Source: Nannocystis pusilla (GTDB lineage: Bacteria > Myxococcota_A > Polyangia > Nannocystales > Nannocystaceae). Taken from it: DNA of 64,000 nucleotides. The position numbers and the translations under genes were made by a program. The DNA lies in NCBI RefSeq assembly GCF_026626665.1, contig NZ_JAPNKE010000002.1:5185168-5249167 (forward strand). Reading direction: 5' to 3'. Positions 17,524 through 26,624 of the stretch are shown in pieces (position 1 is the first letter of the stretch; the number at the start of each line of letters is the position of its first letter). The notes beneath the pieces are model-generated. The model worked only from the letters and a program-made list of their open reading frames with translations. It did not search any database and had not been told where the DNA came from.

Positions 17524-18144
17524 ATGACCGAGCCGCTGCAACTGTACTACTATCCCGGCGTCTGCTCGCTGGCCCCGCACATCGCCCTGCGCGAGGCGGG
17601 CGCCAGCTTCGAGGCGGTGCGCGTCGACCTGCGCCCCCTCAAGACCGAAACCGGCGACGACTTCGCGCGCATCAATCCCAAGGGCTACGTGCCGGCCCTG
17701 CGGCTGCCGGACGGCGGCGTGCTGACCGAGACCGCCGTCCTGCTGCAGTACGTCGCCGACACCTGGCCGGAGGCCGGGCTGGCGCCGCGCCACGGCGGGC
17801 TCGAGCGGATCCGCTTCGACGAGCGGCTGATCTTCATCTCCACCGAGCTGCACAAGGGCTTCGCGCCGTTCACGATCATGCCGAACGCCGGCGAGGAGGC
17901 CAAACGCTGGGCGGGCCAGCGCCTGGCCGCGCGCGTCGAGCTGCTGGCCCAGGACCTCGGCGAGCGGCCGTTCTTCCACGGCGAGCGGTTCACCGTGGTC
18001 GACGCCTACGCCTTCTTCGCGCTCCGCACCTACCACAAGCTGTTCGCCGGCGAGCTGCCGCCGCACCTGGCCGCGTTCCTGGCCCGCGTCGCCGAGCGGC
18101 CCGCGGTCGTCGCGACCTTCGCCGCCGAGGGGCTGAAGGCGTGA
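17524..18144 (+). CDS. Glutathione S-transferase, beta class
   Basis: The protein has 206 residues. The N-terminal thioredoxin-like domain reads LYYYPGVCSLAPHIALREAG, matching the bacterial beta-class pattern CSL.PHI.LREAG in which the Cys bonds to glutathione. INPKGYVPALRLPDGGVLTE then gives the cis-Pro and glutathione-binding Glu-rich turn. The C-terminal helical domain holds the N-cap motif FTVVDAYAFFAL. It likely conjugates or reduces electrophilic compounds in the cytosol. A TAGACC hexamer seven bases before ATG 17524 suggests a leaderless mRNA, and the divergent LysR gene is the likely regulator. Confidence 0.9.
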   Translation: MTEPLQLYYYPGVCSLAPHIALREAGASFEAVRVDLRPLKTETGDDFARINPKGYVPALRLPDGGVLTETAVLLQYVADTWPEAGLAPRHGGLERIRFDERLIFISTELHKGFAPFTIMPNAGEEAKRWAGQRLAARVELLAQDLGERPFFHGERFTVVDAYAFFALRTYHKLFAGELPPHLAAFLARVAERPAVVATFAAEGLKA

Positions 18145-18242
18145 GGGACAAACACCTGATGCACAGGTTCGAGCCGCGAACGTCGTGACGCGCGAGGGCC
18201 TGCAGGACGGACCCCGCCGGCCCGCGTCGTGACGCGTGGCCC

Positions 18243-19362
18243 TCACTCTGCGGCTTCCGCAGCCGCGTCGTGCAGGCGGAGGCTCTCGACGAGGTCCTCG
18301 CGGATCTCCCGAAACAGCGCGTCTTCTTCGTCGAAGTCCTCGTCCTCCTCGTCGACCGCGTCGATTCGTCGCGCCGAATCCCACAGCTCGAGGGCCTCGA
18401 CGAGGCGCGCCCGATCGCCTCCGGCATGCTCGTGGAGATGCAGTGCCAGCACCCTGCGGGTCGCAGCTTGGTCGGGCCGCTGCGCCAGCGCGACGCGGAG
18501 GTGCGCCTCGGCCTCGGCGAGACGGCCGATCCTGTCGCAGATCATGCCGAGCAGGCGCTGCAAGAATGTGTCTTCGTCGAGGTCGAACCGGCCGAGCCAA
18601 TGCTCCACTTCGGCGATCACCTCGGCGGCCAACTCCGGGTGGTCGTCGGTGAGACTTAGTGCCTGGATGGCCAGGCGCGTGCACTCCTCGCCGAGCAGGA
18701 GCCGGACGCCGCCGATCTCGCCGGCGCTGTCCGGTCCGCCCCGCGCGCACTGCCGCGAGGAAGCGGATCCGACCGCCGAATTGCCCGGTCACGTCGTCGT
18801 CCGGCAGATCGTCGGCGTCCGCGAGGATCGCCAGCAACGACTCGAGCGGCGGATCTTCGGGGCGAAGACGGCGCCACAGCTCGACCGCGGCGAGCCCGAG
18901 GAAGTCGCGGTCCGGCGCCGACAGCGAGCGCGAGCGAACTGCGGGCAACCAGTAAATCCGGGACATGCGCCAGGCGGAGCCTCCGGCCGGCATGCGGGCG
19001 ATGTGGCCGAGGACGTCGGCCCGCGACACGACGAGGCCGCGCTCGGCGAGGGCGGCGAACAGGGCGTCGTCGGCGAGGGCGGCGACCTCGGCGTGCGTCC
19101 AGAAGCCAGGCATCTCCCGCCGCCACAGCCACCGTGAACCGCCGACGAGGAACTCGCGCTCGCGAAAGCGGTGGCTCAGGTACGGATGCACCACCGTCTC
19201 CTCGTCCACGCTCGGCACGTCATCCCCGGCGCGGCGACCCAGCAGGGCGGGCACCACGGGGTCCTCCGTGCGCGCGACGGCCCGGGCTCGCCGGCGCTCG
19301 ACCTCCCGGCGGTGTCGCTTCTCGGCGCGGCGCTGCGCGCTGCGGTGCTGCTTCTGGCTCAT
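18243..19362 (-). CDS. Unknown protein with basic N-terminus and TPR-like C-terminus (one frameshift)
   Basis: Read from ATG 19362. The first 40 residues are very basic (HRSAQRRAEKRHRREVERRR). A domain follows with VVHPYLSHRFREREFLVGGS, RWLWRREMPGFWTHAEVAAL and RIYWLPAVRSRSLSAPDRDF. After a frame change near 18745 the C-terminus is helical (EVEHWLGRFDLDEDTFLQRL, RLAEAEAHLRVALAQRPDQA), TPR-like, and ends in an acidic tail. The break sits at GCGCGGGGCGG; two missing or one extra base would join GGRIRFLAAVRAG to GPDSAGEIGGVRLLLGEECT. No family recognised; it is probably cytosolic. Confidence 0.6.
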
Positions 19363-19487
19363 GGCGCGACGAATAGCCCACGGTCGTTTTCGCGCCAACC
19401 GCCGCGAGCGGCGAGAGGGCGCCTCTAGATGTTTGCTCCTCCGCCGGCCGGTGTCGCCGCGCCTCACCTGATACGCTGGCGCCGACG

Positions 19488-20093
19488 ATGATCGCCGGAC
19501 CATCCCAAGAGGACTGCGGCCGCCTCCGCTTTTTCGCGTTCTATGTCGGCAACGGCACGCTCTTCTTGCCGCTCGAGCGGGGCTACGACCGGGTCGACTA
19601 CCTCGACGCGCTGGCCCGGCCCGGCCCGGCGCTCGGCCAGCTGTTCAGCGTCTACGCCCACGCCCGCGCGGCCGAGCTGAGCGGCGCCCCGCTTGGTTCC
19701 GGCGGCGCGGACCTTCGCGCCGCGCGATGGTTCCGCAGCACGTTCCGGCCGGCGCAGACCATCGAGCCCCCCGTGAGCGCGGCCGAGCTCGCGCCCGGCT
19801 GCGGCGTGCCCTGGCTCGACGCGGTGGCCCGCTTCGCGGCCGCGCTCGGCGAGGGCCGGCTCGCGCCCGAGCTGCTCGCGGGCCGCGAGTACGTGTCGCT
19901 CGTGACCTGCGGCGGCACGGGGGCGGGCAGCACGTTCGAGCTCATCATGGCGATCTTCACCAACGTCCTGGCGCTCACCGGCGACGAGGCGGCCGCCGTC
20001 CGTCGCACCGCCCAGCACGTCCGCAGCCTGGTCGACGACGACTACGAGGTCGAGCCCGAGCTCACCGAAGACGAGACGGTCCTGCGGCTGTGA
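19488..20093 (+). CDS. Unknown cytosolic protein
   Basis: The protein has 201 residues from ATG 19488, with GATACG twelve bases upstream as a possible -10. There is no signal peptide or membrane helix. Distinct features are RLRFFAFYVGNGTLFLPLER near the start, a Gly-rich turn in YVSLVTCGGTGAGSTFELIM, and an acidic C-terminus (SLVDDDYEVEPELTEDETVL). It converges on the sulfatase-like gene; the 118-base gap is filled by GACATGTC-type repeats. No family recognised. Confidence 0.6.
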   Translation: MIAGPSQEDCGRLRFFAFYVGNGTLFLPLERGYDRVDYLDALARPGPALGQLFSVYAHARAAELSGAPLGSGGADLRAARWFRSTFRPAQTIEPPVSAAELAPGCGVPWLDAVARFAAALGEGRLAPELLAGREYVSLVTCGGTGAGSTFELIMAIFTNVLALTGDEAAAVRRTAQHVRSLVDDDYEVEPELTEDETVLRL

Positions 20094-20145
20094 GCCGGGG
20101 CGACGCGGCCAGGGGCCCGCGCCTGCGGCGGACCGGCGAGCCGTC

Positions 20146-20214
20146 GGGCATGTCCTTCAGGCCATGTCTTCGCGGGCATGTCTCGGAGAGCATGCCCGTC
20201 CGGACATCCTCTCA
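20146..20214. repeat. GACATGTC-type repeat cluster between convergent genes, copy h
   Basis: Five half sites run together: GGGCATGTCCTTCAGG, CCATGTCTTCGCGGG, CATGTCTCGGAGAG, CATGCCCGTC and CGGACATCCTC. They alternate in orientation and can pair in several ways. They occupy the gap between two converging stops, where a two-way terminator would be expected. Confidence 0.6.
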
Positions 20215-22341
20215 GTCGACGAAGTTCGGCGGCCCGGTGCGCTCGAGGTACTGGTCGAGCGCGTCCTGCAGCCGCTCGATCTTCGGCTCGCCGTACGGCA
20301 GCGGCTTGTCGCCCTGCTGCTTGCGGGCCGACAGCGCCTCGTCGAGCAGGTTGCACACCAGCTTGAAGGTGCCGTCGAACACCGTGACCATGTTGTGGGT
20401 CGCGTCGCCGTTGGCGACGAAGCGCCAGGTCTCGGCGACCAGCACGCGGTTCTTGTTGGACGCGGGGTTGGACAGGATGCCGGCGAGGTCGCGGCCGTCG
20501 AGGCCGTCGGGCGCCGGGGTCTCGGTCCACTTGAGGATCGTCGGCATCACGTCGACGGTGCCGACGAGCTGCTTCGAGGTGGTGCCGGGGGCGAAGCCGG
20601 GGCCGCGGACGACCAGCGGCACGCGGATGTCGTCCTCGCCGACGCCGACGCCGTGGGTGCGCCGCTTGGCGCCCAGGCTCTCGCCGTGGTCGGCGGTGAT
20701 GATGACGGCGATCTCGCGCTCCTTGGCGAGCTCGTCGATGCGCTCGAGCAGGCGGCCGACCTGCTTGTCGGTCCAGGCGACCTCGTGGTCGTACTTGCCG
20801 ACCACGCTGTTGCCCCAGCGCGGCACGCCGCGGTGCCACGAGTGGCCGCCGTGCGGGCCGAAGTAATGGGCCCACAGGAAGAACGGGCGGTCCTTCGGCT
20901 GCGCGTCGAGGATCTTGATCGCCGCGTCGGTGACGGCGACGTCGAGCGACTTGCCCGAGACCTCCTGGTACTCGTCGAAGTCGGGGTAGGCGCCGGTCGA
21001 GGCGTCGAGGAAGCCGGTCGAGCCGTCGTCGATGACCGCCGCGGTGTACATGCCGCGCCGCTTCAAGAAGGTCTGCAGCGGCACGTACTTGTCGGGCGCC
21101 GGCAGGCCGAACTTCAGCTTGACCAGCTCGCCGTCGTCCAGCTGATCCATCTCGGTGCTGCGCAGCAGGCGGAACTTGTTGGTCTCGTAGAAGGGGTTCC
21201 ACACCAGCCGCCGCGGGTACACCCCGCGGAACAGCGAGGACAGGGCGAGGCTGGTCCACGAGCCGCCGGTGTAGGCGCGGACGAAGCGGGTCCCGCTCTC
21301 GGACCACTTCTTCATCTCGGGGGTGGTGTTGCGCTTGCCGCCCCAGCTGACGTGGTCGGCGCGCAGGGTGTCGATGGTGATGAGGATGACGCTGGTCGGC
21401 GGCGGCTTGTCGGGCACCGGCGGATCGGCCGGCGGCGCCTCGACGGCCAGGTCGCCGAGGATGCAGTTGTCGTCGACGCCGTTGCCGGGCAGCTCGCGCG
21501 CGAACGGGTGGACCGCGGCGTTGAACGGGGCGCAGTCGCCACCGCCGAGGATCGGCGAGTAGCCGTCGCGGTCGACGTCGCCGAGGGTCCGCAGCGTCCG
21601 CAGCGACAGGCTCGAGAACGGCCGCGCGAGCAGGCCCGCGAGCAGGTCGCGGTCGCCGTCGACGACCACGAGCGCCCACACGAACGGCAGCGCGAGCAGG
21701 CCGGCGCCGACGCGCCGCCCCCACGCGGGCAGGCGCAGGCGCCGGGGCCAGTAGCGCATGCAGATGACGCCGGTGATGGTCAGCATCAGCACCGCCATCA
21801 CCCGCAGGGCCGTGTGCGCCGCGGGGTAGTTGTCGACGCCCACCTGGCGGTCGGCGACGATGAAGCCGATCGCCGCCAGGGTGAGCAGCGGGCCGGTCCA
21901 CAGCGGCCGCTTCCGCGTGCGCGACAGCCAGGCCGGCTTGTCGGCCGACGGCTGGGCGAGGAACCCGAGGACCGCCAGCCCGAGACCCGCGCCCACGCCG
22001 GCGACCGCCGCGGCCACGGCGTCGGCGTGGTCCTTGCCGCCGAAGCGGGCGAACACCCCGAGCTGGTCCATGAGCCAGGCGGTGAGGCCGGCGCCGATCG
22101 CCAGCCACGCGAGCGCCCGCCCCCACGGCGGCAGCCGCCGGAGCCCGCGCAGCACCCCGGCGAACACGCCTCCGAGCACCGCGCCGGCGCCGACGCCGAC
22201 CCCGAGGGCGGCCAGCGCCGCCGACACGCCCACACCCTGCCCCCCGCCGAGGAAATCGATCAGGGAAGCCAGGCCGGCGACCCCGGCGGCAAACGGAATA
22301 TGGGCCAGGAACGCCGTTCTGGGCGGATCTTCGACGGACAT
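20212..22341 (-). CDS. Membrane-anchored sulfatase/phosphatase-superfamily protein with a MopE-like segment
   Basis: About 709 residues from ATG 22341; an upstream in-frame ATG at 22410 gives a basic leader and is less likely. Residues 10-230 hold six to seven transmembrane helices. Residues 255-293 (DVDRDGYSPILGGGDC and NGVDDNC) match the calcium/copper-binding MopE-like repeat pattern D.D.DGY...GGDC......G.D..C. From 317 on is an alkaline-phosphatase-superfamily sulfatase domain: VILITIDTLRADH binds metal, and ITADHGES is present. Where sulfatases have C-x-P-S-R, this protein has SWTSL (361-365), so it lacks the formylglycine cysteine and the arginine. It is more likely a phosphodiesterase or phosphoglycerol/phosphoethanolamine transferase than a true sulfatase. 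Confidence 0.8.
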   Translation of the reverse strand: MSVEDPPRTAFLAHIPFAAGVAGLASLIDFLGGGQGVGVSAALAALGVGVGAGAVLGGVFAGVLRGLRRLPPWGRALAWLAIGAGLTAWLMDQLGVFARFGGKDHADAVAAAVAGVGAGLGLAVLGFLAQPSADKPAWLSRTRKRPLWTGPLLTLAAIGFIVADRQVGVDNYPAAHTALRVMAVLMLTITGVICMRYWPRRLRLPAWGRRVGAGLLALPFVWALVVVDGDRDLLAGLLARPFSSLSLRTLRTLGDVDRDGYSPILGGGDCAPFNAAVHPFARELPGNGVDDNCILGDLAVEAPPADPPVPDKPPPTSVILITIDTLRADHVSWGGKRNTTPEMKKWSESGTRFVRAYTGGSWTSLALSSLFRGVYPRRLVWNPFYETNKFRLLRSTEMDQLDDGELVKLKFGLPAPDKYVPLQTFLKRRGMYTAAVIDDGSTGFLDASTGAYPDFDEYQEVSGKSLDVAVTDAAIKILDAQPKDRPFFLWAHYFGPHGGHSWHRGVPRWGNSVVGKYDHEVAWTDKQVGRLLERIDELAKEREIAVIITADHGESLGAKRRTHGVGVGEDDIRVPLVVRGPGFAPGTTSKQLVGTVDVMPTILKWTETPAPDGLDGRDLAGILSNPASNKNRVLVAETWRFVANGDATHNMVTVFDGTFKLVCNLLDEALSARKQQGDKPLPYGEPKIERLQDALDQYLERTGPPNFVD

Positions 22342-22662
22342 CGCGGCAGCGCCGCATTGTGCCCGACGTCGCGGCGTGACGGAAGCGTGACGATGTTTGC
22401 CGGCGCTCACATTTGCAGAGGTCGGTGCGGCCGCCGGCCCGGCAGAGGCCGCCCAGGCGGCCTTCCGGCCCCGATCGCGATCCGGGGCCCGGGTGCATGC
22501 CGAAGCGCACGAAGGCCGCGATCACCCCGCCGAGGACGCGCCATCGCGCGCGACGCGCGACGCGCCGCGCGCGATGGCCCGCGGCTCCACGGATGTTCCA
22601 AAAGACATGCTCCCAAGGGCATGTCCCTTCAGCCATGCTAGCCAGACCCGACCCGGTCGCGC

Positions 22663-22915
22663 CGCATGTCTCTCAGCCGTAGGAGCGCCCCACCGAGGTC
22701 CCGCAGCGAGCGCCAACCTCCGCCCGCTCCGCATGTCCTTTCGGCCATACGAGCTCGCCCGCAGGCCCGCGGCGGGCGCCAGCCGCAGCCGCTCCGCATG
22801 TCCTTTCAGCCATACGAGCTCGCCCCGGGAAACCCCGCGGCCGGCGCCAGCCGCCGCTCCGCATGTCCTTCAGCGACACGAACTCCCACACGCGGCGAGC
22901 ACCGCCGCGGGGAGC
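22663..22915 (+). repeat. Tandem repeat, four units of 65-67 bp
   Basis: Units begin with CGCATGTC at 22663, 22730, 22795 and 22860, that is 67, 65 and 65 bases apart. The best conserved part is GCATGTCCTTTCAGCCATAC followed by GAGCTCGCCC. The second half (GGGCGCCAGCCGCAGCCGCTC type) is looser. The unit starts with the same CATGTCCTTTCAG block as the dispersed element, so the array looks like an amplified form of it. The third and second units are the closest pair. Confidence 0.7.
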
Positions 22916-22988
22916 GCCGGCCCCGTCGCTCGCAGTTCGTTCCCATCCATCGACGGGGCGCCTTGCTCAACAGGCGTGGCGAGCCCTT

Positions 22989-23023
22989 GGGACATGGCTT
23001 TCAAAACATGTCCCGAAAGCCAT
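22989..23023. repeat. GACATGTC-type element with two interleaved stems, copy j
   Basis: GGGACATG (22989-22996) pairs with CATGTCCC (23007-23014), and GGCTTTC (22996-23002) pairs with GAAAGCC (23015-23021). The order is stem 1, stem 2, stem 1, stem 2, which is the arrangement of an H-type pseudoknot or of two exclusive hairpins. It lies one base behind the stop of the Sel1 gene on the minus strand, as a terminator would. Confidence 0.6.
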
Positions 23024-23024
23024 C

Positions 23025-23981
23025 TCAGTTCTTCTCGTCCACGTCCTCGTCGTCCATGTCCTCGCCCTCAGCGTCTTCGTCGTCCTCGTCCTCGTCGTCC
23101 TCGTCGGCGTCGCCGTACGGGTCGTAGTCGTCCTCCTCGATGCCGGCGATCGCGCGCATCTCGGCGATCTCCTCGTCGCTGACGGCCAGCACCTCGGCGA
23201 GGCTGGCCCACGGGAAGCCGCCGGACTGGGCGATCCCGAGGTATTGCGTGATGATCTCCGGGTCACGGGCGTGGCCGCGGCCCTGGTAGCACTTGATGCC
23301 GACCAGCGCGCCCGCCTTGACGTGCCCGAGGTCGGCGGCCTTGCGGTACCACTGGAACGCGACCGCGTCGTCCTGGGGCACGCGGTCGCCGGTCTCCGCG
23401 TAATAGCCCTCGTTGAACATCGCCCGCGGCTGCCCGAGCGCGGCGGCCTTGGCGTTGTAGGCGCGGCCGGCGTCCGGGTCGCTGCGCCCGACCAGCACCG
23501 CGGCCTCGAACAGGCCGTCGGCGTTGCCCTTCTCGGCGGCGCGCACCGCCGCGGCGCGGGCCTCGTCCTCGTCGCCGTCGCTGCCGTCCGGCCCGCCCAG
23601 CCCGCGCGTCCACATGTAGCTGATCAGCACGTCGAGCGCGCCGCTCTCGTCCGCCGCGGCCTGGCGCGTCAACGCCGGCCACGCCGCGCCCGCGAGCTCC
23701 GAGTCCTCGTGCTGCAGGACCCGCCGCGCCAGCCCGATCGCCGCGTCCGTGTGGCCGCCCGTGGCGGCCCGCTTGAGCGCCTCCAGCGACAGCGCGCGCA
23801 GCTCGTCGACCAGCGCCTCGTCGACCGGCGGCAGCCCGGCGATCTCGTCGGACTGACGAAAATCGAGGGCGACCTCGGCGATCCGGTGTTGTTCGTAAAG
23901 CTCCTCGGCGGCGCCCGTGCGGGCCAGCGCGGCCTTCAGCGCCTCGATCTTCTCGCGCGTGTCCTTCTCGCGTTCGTCCAT
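23025..23981 (-). CDS. Sel1-repeat (TPR-like) protein with acidic tail
   Basis: The protein has 318 residues from ATG 23981, with TAGCGT six bases upstream (leaderless). Helical repeats of the Sel1 type are clearest as GQPRAMFNEGYYAETGDRVP, DDAVAFQWYRKAADLGHVKA and GALVGIKCYQGRG. The last 40 residues are almost wholly Asp/Glu (DEDDEDEDDEDAEGEDMDDE), a low-complexity acidic tail. Sel1 proteins act as protein-binding scaffolds in the cytosol or periplasm. No signal peptide is seen, so it is probably cytosolic. The next upstream operon is divergent. Confidence 0.75.
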   Translation of the reverse strand: MDEREKDTREKIEALKAALARTGAAEELYEQHRIAEVALDFRQSDEIAGLPPVDEALVDELRALSLEALKRAATGGHTDAAIGLARRVLQHEDSELAGAAWPALTRQAAADESGALDVLISYMWTRGLGGPDGSDGDEDEARAAAVRAAEKGNADGLFEAAVLVGRSDPDAGRAYNAKAAALGQPRAMFNEGYYAETGDRVPQDDAVAFQWYRKAADLGHVKAGALVGIKCYQGRGHARDPEIITQYLGIAQSGGFPWASLAEVLAVSDEEIAEMRAIAGIEEDDYDPYGDADEDDEDEDDEDAEGEDMDDEDVDEKN

Positions 23982-24150
23982 CGCGCGACGCTACCGCGAC
24001 CTGCTCGGGATTTCGCGGCGACGGCGTGTGAGGAAGTCCGCCTCTGCTTCGCCACGATCTCGCCGCCCACATCTCGCATCGGCGTCCGCCCGAGCCACGC
24101 GGCCGCCGGCTCGATCGAGGAGCTGCCCCTTCGGACAGGCGGGGCCAGCC

Positions 24151-24175
24151 CGGGACATGTCCTTCGAGACATGCC
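24151..24175. repeat. GACATGTC-type repeat, copy k
   Basis: CGGGACATGTCCTTCGAGACATGCC holds two ACATG half sites around CCTTCGAG. It lies in the divergent gap upstream of both neighbours, one of the few copies not next to a stop. Confidence 0.5.
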
Positions 24176-24375
24176 GCTGCGGCCCGATCGCCGTTCGCCG
24201 CGAGACCGGGCGGCGCCCCGTCCCGGCCCGACGCACCGGCCCGGCCGGCCGCGGTGAAATGGCCACACCGCGGCCCGCGGCGCCGACTGTCGGCCGCGCG
24301 TGATTTCGCGCATCGCGGATCGCGACGACCTGGCGAGGCCGCCCGAAAGCCCTTCGCGGCGCGCGGCGTCGCGGC

Positions 24376-24433
24376 TACTCTGCCCTCGCCGGCGGCCCTG
24401 AGCGGCGCCGGCGGATTGGCTAGAGGAGCAACG
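24376..24433 (+). promoter_or_regulatory. Promoter and structured leader of collagen operon 1
   Basis: The -10-like TACTCT lies at 24376-24381. A hairpin follows (GCCGGCG 24388-24394 with CGCCGGC 24406-24412), then GATTG and the Shine-Dalgarno GAGGAG five bases before ATG 24434. The second operon has the same order with a different stem sequence (see 26625), so the fold and not the sequence is kept. Confidence 0.5.
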
Positions 24434-24973
24434 ATGCAGCTCATGGGATCGACAGCGACGGGGGCCCACGGCCCGCCGCGGCCCGGCTGGTGGGCGAGCT
24501 TCGCCGCCGCCGCGCTGCTCGTCGGCTGTGCCGACGACACCACCACGGTGACCGACACGGCGCAGGGCACCACCACGCAGACCACCGACGAATCGACCGT
24601 CACCACGGACGAGCCGCCCACCACCGTCGCGCCGACCACCACCGTCGCGCCGACGAGCACCAGCACCGACTCGACCACCACCGGCGAGCCGACCACCACG
24701 ATCGCGCCGACCACCACCGATTCGACGACGACGACCACGACGACCACGACCGGCACCACCGACACCGGCTCGACGGACACCGACACCACCACCGGCGACG
24801 CGGTCGCCGGCACGTCGATCACCCAGACCGTCAACAGCGGGACCGTGGCCACGAGCCCCAACTTCCGCATGGTCTTCACCCTGGGCCAGCCGACCCAAAA
24901 TCAGGGCCTCTACACCTCGGACAACTTCAGCCTGCGCGGCGGCCTGATCGGCGCCAACGGGAGCCCTCCATGA
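24434..24973 (+). CDS. Thr-rich lipoprotein, partner of collagen-like protein 1
   Basis: The protein has 179 residues from ATG 24434, with Shine-Dalgarno GAGGAG. The signal peptide ends in the lipobox ALLVGC and is followed by a linker of about 85 residues made nearly only of Thr, Asp, Pro and Ser. A conserved C-terminal module follows (ITQTVNSGTVATSPNFRMVF then TLGQPTQNQGLYTSDN and LRGGLIGANG). The same module ends the paralogue at 26686. The stop overlaps the start of the collagen-like gene (ATGA), so the two are translationally coupled and probably form a surface complex, with the lipoprotein as anchor. No known family beyond the style. Confidence 0.75.
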   Translation: MQLMGSTATGAHGPPRPGWWASFAAAALLVGCADDTTTVTDTAQGTTTQTTDESTVTTDEPPTTVAPTTTVAPTSTSTDSTTTGEPTTTIAPTTTDSTTTTTTTTTGTTDTGSTDTDTTTGDAVAGTSITQTVNSGTVATSPNFRMVFTLGQPTQNQGLYTSDNFSLRGGLIGANGSPP

Positions 24974-26174
24974 CGATGCAACGATTCGGACTCGCCGCGG
25001 CCCTCGCCGTCGCCACCCTGACCCCGACAGAGGCGCGCGCCCTCGCGGTGCCCGAGCTCGTGACCCACCAGGGCCGCCTGTTCGACACCACCGGCTCGCC
25101 CGTGAGCGGCACCCAGGACCTCACCTTCACCATCTACGACGCCGAGCTCGCCGGCAACGAGCTGTGGTCCGAGACCATCACCGTCGACTTCGACGAGGGC
25201 TACTTCTCCGTCCGCCTCGGCGAGCAATGGTCCTCGACGAGAACGTCTTCGACGGCTCCACCCGCTGGCTCGGCATCACCGTCGGCGCCGACCCGGAGAT
25301 GACCCCCCGCGCCGCCATCGTCAGCGTCCCCTACGCCATGTTCGCCGGCGACGTCCGCGGCGAGATCAACCCCACCCATGTCAATATCCAGGGCTTCGGT
25401 CCGGTCATCGATCAGAACGGTCAATGGGTCGGCGATCCCTCGGGATTGATCGGACCCGCCGGCCCGCCCGGACCCGCCGGGGCCGCCGGTCCCGCCGGCC
25501 CCGAGGGCCCCGCCGGCCCCGCCGGCCCCGAAGGCCCCGCCGGTCCTGCCGGCCCCGCCGGCCCCGAAGGCGCCCCCGGCCCCGCGGGTCCTGCCGGTCC
25601 CGCCGGTGCCACCGGGCCTGCCGGTCCGATGGGCCCCGCCGGTCCCGCCGGTCCCGCAGGCGCCACCGGCCCCGCCGGTCCGGCCGGCCCCGCCGGCGTG
25701 CAGGGCCCCAGCGGCCCGCAAGGCCCGCAAGGCCCGCAAGGCCCCGCCGGCCCGCAAGGCCCGCAGGGGCCCACCGGCATCGTCGCGACCGCGAGCTTCG
25801 CCGGCGCCATCGACGACGTCCCGCTCGACCCCGCCTGGGTGTTCATCGGCCCGACCGTCGTCATCGTCGCCGAGGCCGGCCAGCGGCTGACCGGCACCGC
25901 CACCGCGGGCCTCGCCCACGGCACGACCCTCACCTGGCGCCGGGTCGACCTCGACCTCTGCTACCGCGAGGGCGCGCAGCCGCTGAAGAACTTCAGCGGG
26001 GTCAACTTCGTGTCGCCGCGGATCGAGCAATTCGCCAATTCGTTCACCGCGGCCGGCACGGTGCTGCCCGGCGCCGGCACCTGGACCGTCGGCATGTGCA
26101 TCCGCAACAATTACGGCGGCGAGGTGCTCGACGAGAACAACCGCGTCAACGGCTGGGTTCTGCTGACGAATTGA
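24970..26174 (+). CDS. Collagen-like secreted protein, short copy (one frameshift)
   Basis: The start overlaps the upstream stop. The protein has a signal peptide (LAAALAVATLTPTEARA) and an N-terminal domain of about 140 residues (PELVTHQGRLFDTTGSPVSG, TQDLTFTIYDAELAGNELWS, WLGITVGADPEMTPRAAIVS). About 37 Gly-X-Y triplets, mostly GPA and GPE/GPQ, run from about 25447 to 25782. A C-terminal globular domain with two Cys (DLCYREG, GMCIRNN) probably trimerises it. The frame is broken near 25228: this copy reads GAGCAATGG where the paralogue reads GAGCAATTGG at the same place. That makes a one-base loss certain relative to the sister gene. It is probably an extracellular triple-helical fibre. Confidence 0.8.
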
Positions 26175-26184
26175 TCGGTGCGAC

Positions 26185-26221
26185 GAGGCGCCCCGCGCCT
26201 CGACATGTCTCATAGGACAGC
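26185..26221 (+). terminator. Hairpin and repeat copy l behind collagen operon 1
   Basis: GAGGCGC-CCC-GCGCCTC-type hairpin (26185-26201; stem 7, loop 3) sits 11 bases behind the stop, followed at once by CGACATGTCTCATAGGACAG, a partial GACATGTC element. There is no T-run. Confidence 0.4.
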
Positions 26222-26624
26222 CAGTGAGGCGCGGTCGCGCATTGCATCGACCGCGCCGTTCGCTCGCGACTGGCAACATTGCCCTCGCCGCAATCCCGCC
26301 GCGCCCGCGGCGAATCCGCGCCGAGACGGCAGCCACCGTCCGGGGCGAGGGCGCGGCGGCGATCGTCCCGGCCAGCCCCCAGCGGCGGCGCGCTCCCGGG
26401 CGCTGTCGAGCGCGTAATGTTCACACTCGAGCATCGGCCCCGGGACTCCGTGGTGGCCGCGGAGCGCCGGTCCGAACGGCGATTCGACGCGAGCGGCCCG
26501 CCCCACCCGCGATTCGCGCGAGACCGCCCGCGCGCGCGTCGGCGAAGTTTCCGCGCCGGCGCCGGGCGCGAATGTCTCCGCGCGACCACACTCGGAGACC
26601 TTCAGCGTGCTCGGTCTTCGTGGA
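26222..26624. other. Intergenic, no gene seen
   Basis: The region between the two collagen operons. It has no coding pattern in any frame and no repeat. The promoter of the second operon begins at 26625. Confidence 0.45.

Larger units (their letters stand above)
22342..23024. other. Gene-free stretch filled with repeats
   Basis: No gene is supported. The stretch contains GACATGC/GGCATGTC half sites at 22598-22636, a four-unit tandem repeat at 22663-22915 and one complete palindromic element at 22989-23023. Confidence 0.55.

Noticed and set aside
20042..22641. Long frames on both strands across the sulfatase-like gene
   Set aside because: Only the frame ending at 20212 encodes metal motifs and membrane helices; the others are Arg/Pro/Ala-rich shadows.
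22673..22891. Minus-strand ORF across the 65-bp repeats (ELVWPKGHAER peptides)
   Set aside because: The frame is a by-product of the tandem repeat; unit lengths 67 and 65 are not multiples of three and there is no ribosome site.
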